64,000 nt of DNA, taken from positions 6,324,001 to 6,388,000 of the forward strand of contig NC_016604.1 of assembly GCF_000230895.2 (NCBI RefSeq). The letters are read 5' to 3'. The stretch's first letter is position 1, and each line of letters opens with the position of its first letter. The notes under the pieces were generated by a model that searched no databases, had not been told where the DNA came from, and was given only the letters and a program-made list of their open reading frames with translations. Made by a program: the position numbers and the translations under genes. Positions 1-8,869 of the stretch are shown here, piece after piece. Source of the stretch: Mycolicibacterium rhodesiae NBB3 (GTDB lineage: Bacteria > Actinomycetota > Actinomycetes > Mycobacteriales > Mycobacteriaceae).

Positions 1-818
1 TGGTCGGGGTGTGTCAGCAGCGCCATCGCCAAACTTGCCGTAGAACGCGACGTCGTCTCCGCCCCCGCTGGTAACAGGTTGCGCATGAATCCGTAGATCT
101 GCTCGTCGGTCATCTTCACGCCGTTGACCTCCGAGGCGGCCAGGATCGACACCATGTCGTCCTGAGGTTCCCTGCGCCGGTCAGCGAGAATTCCGACGAA
201 GTACTCCTTCATCTCCGACGACGCGCGCATCGCGCAGTCCATGTCCCCGCGGAAACCCAGCAGGTCGATGGCAAGACGGTGAAACCACAACACATCGGAG
301 TCGGGCAATCCCAGCAGGGCGGCAATCACCCGCACCGGGATCGGCATGAAGACCTTGTCGACCAAGTCGGCCTTCTTGTCACCTTTGAACTTCGCGATCG
401 TGCTGTCCACCAACGGCCCGACGAGTTCGGAATCCCACCGCTTCATCGACGAGCGGGCGAAGGCGAACTCGTGCAGCTTGCGATAGACGGCGTGCTCCGG
501 GTCCTGCATCTCCAGGATCGTCGGACCCTGCAGCGGCCGCACGACATCCTCATAGCACCGCGTACTGAACGTGATGTTGTCGGTGAAGATCGCCTTGACG
601 GCATCGAACGAGTAAGCGGTGAACGTCTGCGGGCCGTCGTCCGGGTTGCCCTCCATCCCCATCTCGGGCCAGCCGGCGTGCACCGGACTCTGCGCGCGGA
701 GTTCCTTCAGCATCGGGTAGGGCGATGCGTCGCCGGCGGCACCCATCCCCTCGTTGAATTTTTCCTGGGCATCCCGGATGCTCTGTTCGAGTTCTTCTAC
801 GGTCGCCGGCTCGGCCAT
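1..818 (-). CDS. Cytochrome P450, C-terminal part outside the window
   Basis: This is a heme-thiolate monooxygenase of which about 272 N-terminal residues are visible. The I-helix oxygen-binding motif AGAETTSR lies near residue 250. The protein runs off the left edge before the EXXR and heme-cysteine motifs, so these cannot be checked. The ATG start is preceded by GAGGAG. The gene is divergent from the oxidoreductase at 945, and two operator-like palindromes lie between them. It probably hydroxylates the substrate of the pathway encoded to the right. No ferredoxin gene is seen nearby. The family call is firm; the subfamily and substrate are unknown. Confidence 0.93.
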   Translation of the reverse strand, partial: MAEPATVEELEQSIRDAQEKFNEGMGAAGDASPYPMLKELRAQSPVHAGWPEMGMEGNPDDGPQTFTAYSFDAVKAIFTDNITFSTRCYEDVVRPLQGPTILEMQDPEHAVYRKLHEFAFARSSMKRWDSELVGPLVDSTIAKFKGDKKADLVDKVFMPIPVRVIAALLGLPDSDVLWFHRLAIDLLGFRGDMDCAMRASSEMKEYFVGILADRRREPQDDMVSILAASEVNGVKMTDEQIYGFMRNLLPAGAETTSRSTASLAMALLTHPD

Positions 819-849
819 CCCACGGCTCCTCACTGCCACTTCCCCTCGA

Positions 850-872
850 ACAACCTACAGGTTGTTGGTTGA
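850..872. promoter_or_regulatory. Operator-like site, copy 1 of 4
   Basis: This 23-bp imperfect palindrome reads CAACCTACA then GGTTGTTGG. It matches the copy at 3257-3279 at 18 of 23 positions when that copy is read on the minus strand. It lies between the P450 start and the start at 945. By analogy with the copy just before the tetR gene, it is inferred to bind the TetR regulator encoded at 4497. Confidence 0.55.
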
Positions 873-894
873 GAACCTACATGATGTAGGTTGA
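872..894. promoter_or_regulatory. Operator-like site, copy 2 of 4
   Basis: This second site abuts copy 1. Its core is AACCTACAT, one base, then ATGTAGGTT, which are perfect 9-bp arms. It also matches the 3257-3279 site at 18 of 23 positions. Tandem sites in a divergent promoter suggest control of both the P450 and the oxidoreductase. Confidence 0.6.
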
Positions 895-944
895 TCGAAT
901 CCATCAACCGTGTAAGTCGCGAAAATGCAACCGGGAGCGTTCGA

Positions 945-2024
945 TTGGCAACTCGAGTGGTGCAGTGGGCAACTGGCGCGGTCGGAACCCCCGCGTTGGC
1001 GGAATTGATCGAGAATCCCGATTTCCAGCTCGTCGGCGTCCTTGTCTACGACCCGGCGAAAGCCGGTCAGGATGCGGGGGCCCTGTGCGGTCTACCTCCT
1101 ACCACCGGCGTACTGGCCACCACGGACAAGGAGGAGATCCTCGCGCTGCGGCCCGAAGTGGTCATCCACGCCGCGAGCAAGGCACACGCGGTCGAAACCA
1201 ATGCCGAAGACATCTGCCGGCTTCTCGCGTCCGGAACCAGTGTCATCACCACGACCTCCTACAACCATCTGCCTACTTACGGAGCCGAGACCGAGGCCGC
1301 GTTCGTCGAGGCCTGCCGGAAGGGAGGGTCCCGGTTTCACGCCGCAGGCGAGAATCCAGGCTTCATGTTCGAGCGTCTCGTCGCCACTCTGACGGCGCTG
1401 TCGAAGACCATCGACCGCATCGACCTGTACGAGGCCACCGATGTGTCTGCCGTCGACAGCAGGCCGATGCTCGTCGACCTCATGGGTATGGGCCGTCCGC
1501 CCGAGGAGGTCAGCGCCGACTCGCCGATCATCAAGAAGCTCGACCTCGCCTACCGGCAGGCGCTCAACGCTACCGCGGACGTCCTGGGTATCACCCTGTC
1601 ACACGTCGACGTGTCCGTGGACGCCACAACGCTGCCCCACGACATCGAGGTTCGCGCCGGCACAATCGAAGCGGGAACGGTGGTTGGACAACGCTTCTCG
1701 TGGGTGGGGTACTGGTCCGGCCGGCCGTTGCTCGCGATCCACGAGGAATGGGTGTTGACGCGTGACCTCCCGCAGTGGGGACTGAGACCCCTCGCGCCCG
1801 GCGAGAAGGCGCCGTTGATCCGCGCCGTCATCAAGGGCACGCCCAGCTTCGAACTGCAGCTCGACGTAGGGTTCGACGACAAGCCGACCGACGGCACGCA
1901 CGCGCAGCCCGGTCATCTCATGATCGCGATGGGCGCGATACGGGCGATACCCGATGTGCTCGCTGCGCCGCCGGGTGTTGTTGCGGCGCCGGTGTTCGGT
2001 GCCATCCAGCTGAGATCCGACTAG
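945..2024 (+). CDS. NAD(P)-dependent oxidoreductase, dihydrodipicolinate reductase/diaminopentanoate dehydrogenase-like
   Basis: The protein begins with a Rossmann segment (VVQWATGAVG) followed by the long C-terminal domain seen in 2,4-diaminopentanoate dehydrogenase-like proteins. These families oxidise or reduce amine or imine substrates with NAD(P). The reading frame is open back to a TTG at 891, but that codon lies inside an operator copy. TTG at 945 has GGGAG seven bases upstream and gives a typical length of 359 residues, so it was chosen. A paralogue lies at 3352. No stronger statement about the reaction can be made from sequence. Confidence 0.8.
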   Translation: MATRVVQWATGAVGTPALAELIENPDFQLVGVLVYDPAKAGQDAGALCGLPPTTGVLATTDKEEILALRPEVVIHAASKAHAVETNAEDICRLLASGTSVITTTSYNHLPTYGAETEAAFVEACRKGGSRFHAAGENPGFMFERLVATLTALSKTIDRIDLYEATDVSAVDSRPMLVDLMGMGRPPEEVSADSPIIKKLDLAYRQALNATADVLGITLSHVDVSVDATTLPHDIEVRAGTIEAGTVVGQRFSWVGYWSGRPLLAIHEEWVLTRDLPQWGLRPLAPGEKAPLIRAVIKGTPSFELQLDVGFDDKPTDGTHAQPGHLMIAMGAIRAIPDVLAAPPGVVAAPVFGAIQLRSD

Positions 2025-2037
2025 GTGTCGCGCCCTA

Positions 2038-2078
2038 ACGGGTTGATCGCGTGCAGCTGGTGGGTGTAATCAACCCGT
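2038..2078. terminator. Bidirectional hairpin terminator
   Basis: Perfect 10-bp arms, ACGGGTTGAT and ATCAACCCGT, are separated by 21 bases between two convergent genes. No U-tract is visible, as is common in mycobacteria. Confidence 0.5.
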
Positions 2079-2106
2079 CAAGCGCGATTTCGCTCGGGCG
2101 AGCCCA

Positions 2107-3252
2107 CTAGGAGCTTTCGACTCCAACCGCGCGTGCGATGTGGTCGCTGGGCGCCGAATGGAATACATGTGCCGAGCCATCCGGCAGCACCCTGCGCGCG
2201 ATCAGATAGTCAGAACCCAGCCAGCCCTGCCGGATGAAACGGCCGAACCGCAAAAACGTGCCGGGTGCGCCGCTGGCGGACGGCACGAGCTTCACCTGCT
2301 CGATGCCGTCCTTGACCCCCTCACCGGTCAGCGGTCGGGCGGCCGCAAGACCGCGCACGATCACCGTCGCGACGTCGTGGGCGAGTCCAGGCATCGAATG
2401 CGCCGGCCGGCGACCGTACCTCGCCTCGAACCGGTCGAGAAATGCCTGCCCGACCGCGTTGCGCTCGTCATAGCTGTCGAGGCCGATCCAGCCGCGCAGA
2501 TGGTGCCTCCACTCGTCGTTGATGTGCGCCATCTCGAAGGCGGTGGTCGTATAACGCGGCGGATCCCAGTCGGCGGCGAGCAACGCGTCGGAGAACCCCC
2601 ACAGGCCGTGGCCGAAGCCAACGTGCACGAGAGCATCGGGGTCGGCCGCCCGGAGTTCTTTCACCGCGACGGCCTTGTCGGCTTCGACCTGCGGAATAGC
2701 AACAGTCGTAACGACTTTCAAACCCGCGGCCGCGTAAGCCTTCTCCGCGAATGCAAGGTATTCCTTGCCGATCAGCGACGCTTCATAGGCGATCGCGATT
2801 CGGGTCCGCCCGTCGCCGAGCATCACGGCCGCCAGCATCACCGGCTCTTCTGGCATCGACCCGTTGTTGAGTGCGAACGTCCATTCACTCAGTGCGCCCT
2901 CGGACCCCGACAGGATGATGTTGGGGACCTTCGCCACTCGATTGGCGTGCGAGGCAAGCGGGACCGCATTGTCGGAGACGTACGGTCCGAAGATCGCCAG
3001 GCACCCGTCGGCCACCAACTCGTCGTAGCCCTGCTCCACGGCCTGGTACGTGCCGTTCGGCAGCCCGATCACGTTGCGCTCGATCAGCTCGATCGGGCGG
3101 TCGACGAGACCCGAGGCGACGGCCTCGTCGAACACCAGCCGCAGGCTGTCCAGGGTGTCGTTGTCCGTTCCGGCCCTGGTCGGATAGTCGTTGAGCAAGC
3201 CGACTTTGAGCGGTGCCACCGAGCCGTACGCGCGAACCTCGTCGTCTGCCAT
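2107..3252 (-). CDS. Branched-chain-amino-acid-binding-protein-like ligand-binding protein without signal peptide
   Basis: The protein has the fold signature of the type I periplasmic binding proteins (Leu/Ile/Val or amide binding): an N-terminal beta-alpha start KVGLLNDYP, followed by IFGPYVSDNAVPLA and IILSGSEGALSEW. It has no signal peptide, lipobox or hydrophobic N-terminus, so it should stay in the cytoplasm unless the start is wrong. The ATG at 3252 was preferred over one 18 bases upstream because that one lies inside an operator copy. No permease or ATPase genes are adjacent. A cytosolic ligand sensor similar in idea to AmiC, or a substrate chaperone, is possible. Confidence 0.78.
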   Translation of the reverse strand: MADDEVRAYGSVAPLKVGLLNDYPTRAGTDNDTLDSLRLVFDEAVASGLVDRPIELIERNVIGLPNGTYQAVEQGYDELVADGCLAIFGPYVSDNAVPLASHANRVAKVPNIILSGSEGALSEWTFALNNGSMPEEPVMLAAVMLGDGRTRIAIAYEASLIGKEYLAFAEKAYAAAGLKVVTTVAIPQVEADKAVAVKELRAADPDALVHVGFGHGLWGFSDALLAADWDPPRYTTTAFEMAHINDEWRHHLRGWIGLDSYDERNAVGQAFLDRFEARYGRRPAHSMPGLAHDVATVIVRGLAAARPLTGEGVKDGIEQVKLVPSASGAPGTFLRFGRFIRQGWLGSDYLIARRVLPDGSAHVFHSAPSDHIARAVGVESS

Positions 3253-3256
3253 ACGG

Positions 3257-3279
3257 GCAACATACAACATGAAGGTTGT
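3257..3279. promoter_or_regulatory. Operator-like site, copy 3 of 4
   Basis: On the minus strand the site has the half-sites CAACCTTCA and ATGTTGC spaced as in the copy at 4462-4484, and the two agree at 18 of 23 positions. It lies between the start of the binding protein and the divergent oxidoreductase at 3352, so it could control both. Confidence 0.6.
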
Positions 3280-3351
3280 CTCCGATGTAGCGGAAATTAA
3301 CGTTTACGAAATCGCATATGCCGATTCCCGGCCGTTGGTAGCGTCGCCGCC

Positions 3352-4455
3352 ATGTCTGTCGACACGACCACCAACAGGAAGTACCGCGTCATTCAGTGGG
3401 GTATGGGCAATGTCGGGACGCTCGCGTTGCGTCATATGGCCCACAATCCGACATTCGACGTCGTCGGTGTGCTGTGCAACCGTCCCGAGAAGGTCGGCAG
3501 GGACGCTGGTGAACTCGTCGGGGTCGCGCCCATCGGCGTGGCGGCCACCACCGACAAGGGTGCGCTGGAGTCGCTCGACGCCGACTGCGTCTTCTACGCA
3601 CCGCTGTGGTCGGACGTCGACGAGATCTGCCGACTGCTACGCGGCGGCAAGAGCGTCGTCGCCTCGGGCGGCGCGTGGTGGCACCGAACCGAGACCAACG
3701 GCGCAGACATCGACAAGATCGAAGCCGCCTGCCACGAGGGTCAGACGTCGTTTCACGGCGGCGGGATCCATCCCGGCTACGCCGCCGACCTGTTGGTACT
3801 CACCCTGGCCCGCATCGTCGGCAAGACCGACCACATTCACATCTACGAAGCGGTGAATTTCAACAAGGACACCTTGAAGTACCTCGACGAGATGGGATTC
3901 GGCAAGACACCGGACGAGTTCGCCAAGGGCAATCTGTTCGCGGATGCGTGGTCGCTGTTCGCGCAGTCACTGACGATGGTGGTCGAAGGGCTCGGCAAGA
4001 CCGTCGACAAGTTCACCACCGACGTCGAACTGGGCCTCGCCACCCGCGACATCCCGTACGAGGGCTCGGCCGATATGGACATGCCCGGGCTGAAAGGGGT
4101 GGTCAAACCAGGGACCGTCGCGTCCCAACATCACCTGTGGACGGCGTGGGTGGACGGAAGACCGTTCATCACACTGCACGAGCTGTACGCGTTCACCGAC
4201 CACGACGCCATCGAGCCCAAGCCCGACTGGGAGCCTTACTACCACTACCGGATCGTGGTCGAAGGCGACCCCGGCACCGAGTTGATCCTTCGCGGCGACC
4301 AGCGCGCTCGTGACACCGCCAAGCCCGGCTACGTCGGATATGCGTGGACGGCCATGGAGCCGGTGAACTCGATTCCCGCGATCTGTGACGCGCCGCCCGG
4401 GTTCAAATCCCACAACGAACTCGGGCTCATGCCTGTGATCGGGATCGTGCGCTGA
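3352..4455 (+). CDS. NAD(P)-dependent oxidoreductase, diaminopentanoate dehydrogenase-like (second paralogue)
   Basis: This 367-residue protein has the same architecture as the gene at 945, including the N-terminal nucleotide-binding segment YRVIQWGMGNVG and a matching C-terminal half. The two are clearly paralogous but far from identical. Having two such enzymes around one regulator suggests that two successive or alternative substrates in one pathway are handled. The gene is divergent from the binding protein and lies 41 bases before the tetR gene. Specificity is unknown. Confidence 0.82.
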   Translation: MSVDTTTNRKYRVIQWGMGNVGTLALRHMAHNPTFDVVGVLCNRPEKVGRDAGELVGVAPIGVAATTDKGALESLDADCVFYAPLWSDVDEICRLLRGGKSVVASGGAWWHRTETNGADIDKIEAACHEGQTSFHGGGIHPGYAADLLVLTLARIVGKTDHIHIYEAVNFNKDTLKYLDEMGFGKTPDEFAKGNLFADAWSLFAQSLTMVVEGLGKTVDKFTTDVELGLATRDIPYEGSADMDMPGLKGVVKPGTVASQHHLWTAWVDGRPFITLHELYAFTDHDAIEPKPDWEPYYHYRIVVEGDPGTELILRGDQRARDTAKPGYVGYAWTAMEPVNSIPAICDAPPGFKSHNELGLMPVIGIVR

Positions 4456-4461
4456 CGACCT

Positions 4462-4484
4462 GCAACCTTCAGCATGAATGTTGC
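4462..4484. promoter_or_regulatory. Operator-like site, copy 4 of 4, before the TetR gene
   Basis: The site has arms GCAACCTTCA and TGAATGTTGC, which are inverted repeats at nine of ten positions. It ends 12 bases before the tetR start codon, the usual place for autoregulation. The shared half-site links it to the three other copies in this cluster. Confidence 0.65.
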
Positions 4485-4496
4485 TACGATGCTCGG

Positions 4497-5129
4497 ATGG
4501 CCAAGCGTGGTGGCACCGATGTCGAGCGCCGGGCGCGTGGCGATCAAACCCGACGCGACCTCGTCGACGCCGGCCGCGCACTCTTCGTCGAAAAGGGATA
4601 CTTCGACACCAGCATCTCGGATTTGGTGACGAGATCCGGGGTGGGCACGCGAGGCGCCTTCTACCACCACTTCAAGGACAAGGCCGAATTGTTCCGTGCG
4701 GTATTCGAAGAGGTCGAGCGCGACTTGACGCTGCGTTCACTCGCCTCACCCCCGCAGGGTGCCGATGCATGGGAGGTCCTCTCGGTCGGGATGCGTGGAT
4801 TCCTCGAGTCGGCGTTGGAACCCGAGGTGCAACGGGTGATGCTGATCGACGGCCCGGTGGTCCTGGGGTGGCAGACGCTGCGCGCCATCGAGGAAAGCAA
4901 CAGCATCGCCCTGATCAACGAGATGGTGGCCAAGGCCATCGCCGAGGGCATCATCGACGACCATCCGGTCGGCGAGCTGACCCACCTCCTGGTGGCCGCC
5001 GTCGAGGAGGCCGCCCTGCTCGTCGCGCATGCCGACAAGCCCGCCAAGGCGCGGGAGAGAGCGGCCAGGGTCCTGGATCGCCTACTCCTGAGCTTCGCGG
5101 TCGAGCCACGAAAAGTACTGCGACGATAG
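4497..5129 (+). CDS. TetR-family transcriptional regulator
   Basis: The 210-residue protein has an N-terminal TetR helix-turn-helix at about residues 38-58, ending in the typical GAFYHHFKDKAELF. The C-terminal half is a ligand-binding helical domain. The gene follows the second oxidoreductase and has an operator-like palindrome immediately upstream. Four copies of this palindrome in the surrounding promoters make it the likely local regulator, probably a repressor relieved by a pathway metabolite. The ligand is unknown. Confidence 0.92.
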   Translation: MAKRGGTDVERRARGDQTRRDLVDAGRALFVEKGYFDTSISDLVTRSGVGTRGAFYHHFKDKAELFRAVFEEVERDLTLRSLASPPQGADAWEVLSVGMRGFLESALEPEVQRVMLIDGPVVLGWQTLRAIEESNSIALINEMVAKAIAEGIIDDHPVGELTHLLVAAVEEAALLVAHADKPAKARERAARVLDRLLLSFAVEPRKVLRR

Positions 5130-5248
5130 TGTTCTGCGTTGCACCGAGCTTCTCCCCGACCACATGTAAATGCATGTTTCCACTAACTGAATATGGCGCT
5201 TCTACCCAGCTGATAATGTTGCTCTCGCCCTCTGTTCAAGGAGATTAG

Positions 5249-6037
5249 ATGTCTGACGCACCGCCGCTGAGAGTTGCCGTCGTCGGAGCATCGGCGGGGC
5301 TGGGCCGGTGCATCGGCATGGGCCTCGCCAAGGAAGGCGTCCGCGTCGCGTTTCTGGCCCGCCGACGTGACCGGCTGGAGAACGCCGCCAAGGAAGCGGG
5401 CGAAGGTGCGCTTCCCGTTGCTTGTGATGTCACCGATGGTGCAGCCTGCCAAAACGCCATCGCGGAGGTCGTCGACGCATTCGGTGGCCTGGATGCGCTC
5501 GTATACACAACCGGCGTCGGCTTACTTTCGCCGCTGGCGGATGTCGACGCCGAGCAGTGGGCGAACTTGTTCGCCACCAACGTGACCGGCGCATCGCTCA
5601 TCACCGCCGCCGCCGCACCTCATCTGGCCGCTGCCAAGGGATCAGCGGTCTTCTTGTCCTCGCTGAGCGCCTCGTACTCGGCGCCGTGGCCACTGCTCGG
5701 CGCATACGCGGTTTCGAAGGCGGCGTTGGACAAACTCGTCGAGGCGTGGCGCATCGAACATCCGAACATCGGCTTCACCCGCCTGGCGGTCGGCGACTGC
5801 TTCGGTGGCGAGGGCGATTCCCAGACCGAGTTCAACAAGACCTGGGATCCCGAAGCGTTGGAGAAGGCGATCCGGTTGTGGATGGATCGCGGCGAGATGC
5901 AGGGCGGACTCGTGGAGGCCGACCATCTCGTCGCCGTCGTGCACTCCGTACTCCGTTGCGGCAACACCAGCTTCATCCCCTATCTGACCCTGGCTCCTCG
6001 GCCGTCCGGTGCCGTGGCCGAACTTCGACACTGGTGA
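5249..6037 (+). CDS. SDR-family oxidoreductase
   Basis: This classical short-chain dehydrogenase has the cofactor motif GASAGLG at residues 13-19 and the catalytic pair Tyr153/Lys157 (YAVSK). An AAGGAG ribosome-binding site lies 5 bases before the ATG. It starts a three-gene forward run with an aldehyde dehydrogenase and an alcohol dehydrogenase, with short spacers of 14 and 19 bases. It probably interconverts an alcohol and a ketone in the same pathway. The 119 bases before it are AT-richer than average and contain no further CAACCT-type operator. Confidence 0.88.
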   Translation: MSDAPPLRVAVVGASAGLGRCIGMGLAKEGVRVAFLARRRDRLENAAKEAGEGALPVACDVTDGAACQNAIAEVVDAFGGLDALVYTTGVGLLSPLADVDAEQWANLFATNVTGASLITAAAAPHLAAAKGSAVFLSSLSASYSAPWPLLGAYAVSKAALDKLVEAWRIEHPNIGFTRLAVGDCFGGEGDSQTEFNKTWDPEALEKAIRLWMDRGEMQGGLVEADHLVAVVHSVLRCGNTSFIPYLTLAPRPSGAVAELRHW

Positions 6038-6051
6038 AGGACATCTGAGAA

Positions 6052-7518
6052 GTGACACACGAATCCCGCATGCTCATCGACGGCAAGCTCGTCGAATCCG
6101 AAACCGGCCGCCAATTCGACAACATCAACCCGGCGACGGAAGAAGTGCTCGGCGGCGCGGCCGACGGCACCCGCGCCGACATGGAACGCGCGGTGGCCGC
6201 CGCGCGGCACGCCTTCGACAACACCGAGTGGTCGCGTGACGGCGAGGCCCGTGCGGCCGCTCTGCGTCAACTCCAGGCGGCGCTGGAGGCCGAGTGCGAG
6301 GAACTGCGTGGCGAATTGATCGCCGAGGTCGGCTGCCCGTTGCTCAGCACCTTCGGACCGCAGCTCGACGTACCGCTCAAAGAGGCGCTCAGCTGGCCCG
6401 CCGACATGATCAGCCAGTTCCCCTGGAAACGAACACTTCCGGACAAGGACGCGTTCGGAATGGGCACACCGGCAGCACGTGAAGTCTGGAAGGAACCGAT
6501 CGGCGTCGTCGGCGTCGTCACGCCCTGGAACTTTCCGCTCGAAATCATCCTCAACAAGCTCGGCCCTATCCTGGCGATGGGTAACACCGTAGTCCTCAAG
6601 CCCGCTCCGGATACGCCGTGGAACGCCACCCGGATCGGACGGATCATCGCCGAGCAGACCGATATCCCGCCGGGCGTCGTCAACATCGTCACATCGTCTG
6701 ACCACCTTGTCGGCGAGGTCCTCTCCACGTCGCCGTTGGTCGATATGGTGGCGTTCACCGGCTCGACGGCGACCGGCCGACGCATCATGGCGGCGGCTTC
6801 AGAGACCGTGAAACCGACATTCCTCGAACTCGGCGGCAAGTCGGTGTACCTCGTTCTCGACGAGGCCAGCATCGACACTGCCGTGGGTGGGTCAGCGTTC
6901 ATCTCCATGCACGCCGGCCAAGGCTGTGCGATGCCCACCCGCCTCCTGGTGCCGAATTCCCGTTACGAGGACGCCGTCGAGATCGTCAAGGTCGCGATGG
7001 AGAAGAACAAGTACGGCGATCCGACGGATCCCTCGGTGCTGCAGGGCCCGCAGGTGTCCAGGCGCCAGCAAGAGCGGGTGCTCGGGTACATCGAGAAGGG
7101 CAAACAGGAGGGTGCGCGACTCGTCACCGGCGGCGGTGTGCCCCAAGACCTTCCCAAGGGTTACTTCGTCGAGCCGACCGTGTTCGCGGACGTGGACAAC
7201 GCCATGACGATCGCCCAGGAGGAAATCTTCGGCCCCGTGCTCTCGGTCATCGGATTCGACGACGATGACGACGCAGTGCGGATTGCCAACGACTCGATTT
7301 ACGGCCTCTCGGGCGTGGTGTTCGCCGACGACCTGGAACGCGCGAAGGGCGTGGCCAGCCGGATCCGTACCGGCACGCTCGGCATCAACGGCGGCCTGTG
7401 GTACGGCGCCGATGCCCCGTTCGGAGGCTACAAGCAGTCGGGCATCGGGCGGCAATGCGGAATCGAAGGTCTAGAGATCTTCACCGAAACCAAGACCGTG
7501 GGATGGCCGGCGCCATAG
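6052..7518 (+). CDS. NAD-dependent aldehyde dehydrogenase
   Basis: The 488-residue protein is a full-length member of the aldehyde dehydrogenase superfamily, which oxidises aldehydes to acids with NAD(P). The catalytic residues are visible: Glu259 in LELGGKS and the nucleophile Cys292 in GQGCAMPTR. TPWNFP forms part of the cofactor pocket. The GTG start is used because it directly follows the SDR; an ATG lies six codons downstream. With the adjacent alcohol dehydrogenase it could take a primary alcohol to a carboxylic acid. Confidence 0.92.
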   Translation: MTHESRMLIDGKLVESETGRQFDNINPATEEVLGGAADGTRADMERAVAAARHAFDNTEWSRDGEARAAALRQLQAALEAECEELRGELIAEVGCPLLSTFGPQLDVPLKEALSWPADMISQFPWKRTLPDKDAFGMGTPAAREVWKEPIGVVGVVTPWNFPLEIILNKLGPILAMGNTVVLKPAPDTPWNATRIGRIIAEQTDIPPGVVNIVTSSDHLVGEVLSTSPLVDMVAFTGSTATGRRIMAAASETVKPTFLELGGKSVYLVLDEASIDTAVGGSAFISMHAGQGCAMPTRLLVPNSRYEDAVEIVKVAMEKNKYGDPTDPSVLQGPQVSRRQQERVLGYIEKGKQEGARLVTGGGVPQDLPKGYFVEPTVFADVDNAMTIAQEEIFGPVLSVIGFDDDDDAVRIANDSIYGLSGVVFADDLERAKGVASRIRTGTLGINGGLWYGADAPFGGYKQSGIGRQCGIEGLEIFTETKTVGWPAP

Positions 7519-7537
7519 CCGAATTGAAGGAGACCTC

Positions 7538-8704
7538 ATGAGATCAAAGGCCGCAGTCCTCCGCGGAGTCGGCGTGGACTGGGAAGTCACCGAAGTCGAA
7601 CTCGACCCGCCGCACGCGGGCGAAGTGCTGGTCAAGATGGCCTACGCCGGTGTCTGCCACTCCGACGAGCACTTCTACACCGGTGACAGCGTGCCGAGCA
7701 AGGACATGGAAGAGCTGATGCGGGCAGCGGGTGTGCCGGTGCCCGAGTGGTTTCCCATGCTGGGCGGTCACGAAGGCTCGGGCGTCGTCGAGGAGGTCGG
7801 AGACGGCGTGACGGCGCTCAAACCCGGTGATCACGTGGCGATCTCGTTCTTCCCTGCGTGCGGAAGTTGTCGTTTCTGCGTTACGGGTCAGACCTACCTG
7901 TGCGATGTCGGCGCCGACATCTACAGCAAGGAGATGACGACCGACCACACGCGCAGGCGCCATCTCGGCGACGAAGATCTCATGGCGATGATGCAGGTCG
8001 GCACGTTCTCCGAATACGTCGTCGCCTCCGAACGCTCGCTGGTGAAGATCAACGACTGGATTCCGCTGGAGGCGGCGTCCCTGGTGTCATGTGGTGTGAC
8101 AACAGGTTTCGGTTCGGGTTCGGTCGCTGCGGGTACGCAGGTCGGCGACACCGTCGTGGTCGTCGGTGTCGGCGGGATCGGGATGAACGCCGTCCAAGGG
8201 GCCAAGGCTGCGGGCGCGAAACACATTGTCGCGGTTGACCCGAACGAATTCAAACGCGACATCGCGCCCTCGTTCGGCGCCACTCACACCGCTGTCGACG
8301 CCGGTGCTGCGATCGACCTCGTCAAGGAGATCACCTGGGGTGTCATGGCCGATCGCGTCGTGCTCACACCGGGTGTCGTGCCGCCGGATCTCATCCTGGT
8401 GGGGATGATGTTGCTGCGCAAAGGGGGCACGTGCGTGCTCACCGGGATGGGCAAGGTGACCGACATGACGGTGCCGCTGGTCATGGGTGACATGGTCAGC
8501 TCATGCAAGACTCTCAAGGGCGTGCTGTACGGGTCGATGAACCCGCGCGAAGCAATGCCCCGCCTGCTGTCGATGTACGAAGCTGGCACGCTGAAGCTCG
8601 ATGAGCTCGTGACGCAAAAGTACAAACTCGACGACATCAACGAAGCGATGAGAGACCTCCGCGCGGGCAAGAACATCAGGGGTGTCATCGCGTTCGAGGA
8701 GTGA
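7538..8704 (+). CDS. NDMA-dependent zinc alcohol dehydrogenase
   Basis: This medium-chain zinc alcohol dehydrogenase has the catalytic zinc ligands Cys40 (GVCHSDEH) and His78/Glu79 (GGHEG). The structural zinc cysteines are at 108, 111, 114 and 122. The insertion between the catalytic domain halves (SVPSKDMEELMRAAG) and the overall sequence resemble the actinobacterial nicotinoprotein ADHs that use N,N-dimethyl-4-nitrosoaniline as artificial acceptor and keep NAD tightly bound. The nucleotide motif VGVGGIG is present. It is the last gene of the forward run. The natural electron acceptor and substrate are unknown. Confidence 0.9.
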   Translation: MRSKAAVLRGVGVDWEVTEVELDPPHAGEVLVKMAYAGVCHSDEHFYTGDSVPSKDMEELMRAAGVPVPEWFPMLGGHEGSGVVEEVGDGVTALKPGDHVAISFFPACGSCRFCVTGQTYLCDVGADIYSKEMTTDHTRRRHLGDEDLMAMMQVGTFSEYVVASERSLVKINDWIPLEAASLVSCGVTTGFGSGSVAAGTQVGDTVVVVGVGGIGMNAVQGAKAAGAKHIVAVDPNEFKRDIAPSFGATHTAVDAGAAIDLVKEITWGVMADRVVLTPGVVPPDLILVGMMLLRKGGTCVLTGMGKVTDMTVPLVMGDMVSSCKTLKGVLYGSMNPREAMPRLLSMYEAGTLKLDELVTQKYKLDDINEAMRDLRAGKNIRGVIAFEE

Positions 8705-8869
8705 TACCCCGGGTCCCGACAGCCTCCTGGGTCGCCATCTCACGACCGCCCAGGCGGGGGTTTCACGACGGTAGGATCCGCGTGTCGTATCCGGCGCCTT
8801 CGCGATAGATGTTGTTGCCGGAAGCGCGATTTCCCGCCCTGATGGGGTAGTCGCCGGTACTGTTGATTC

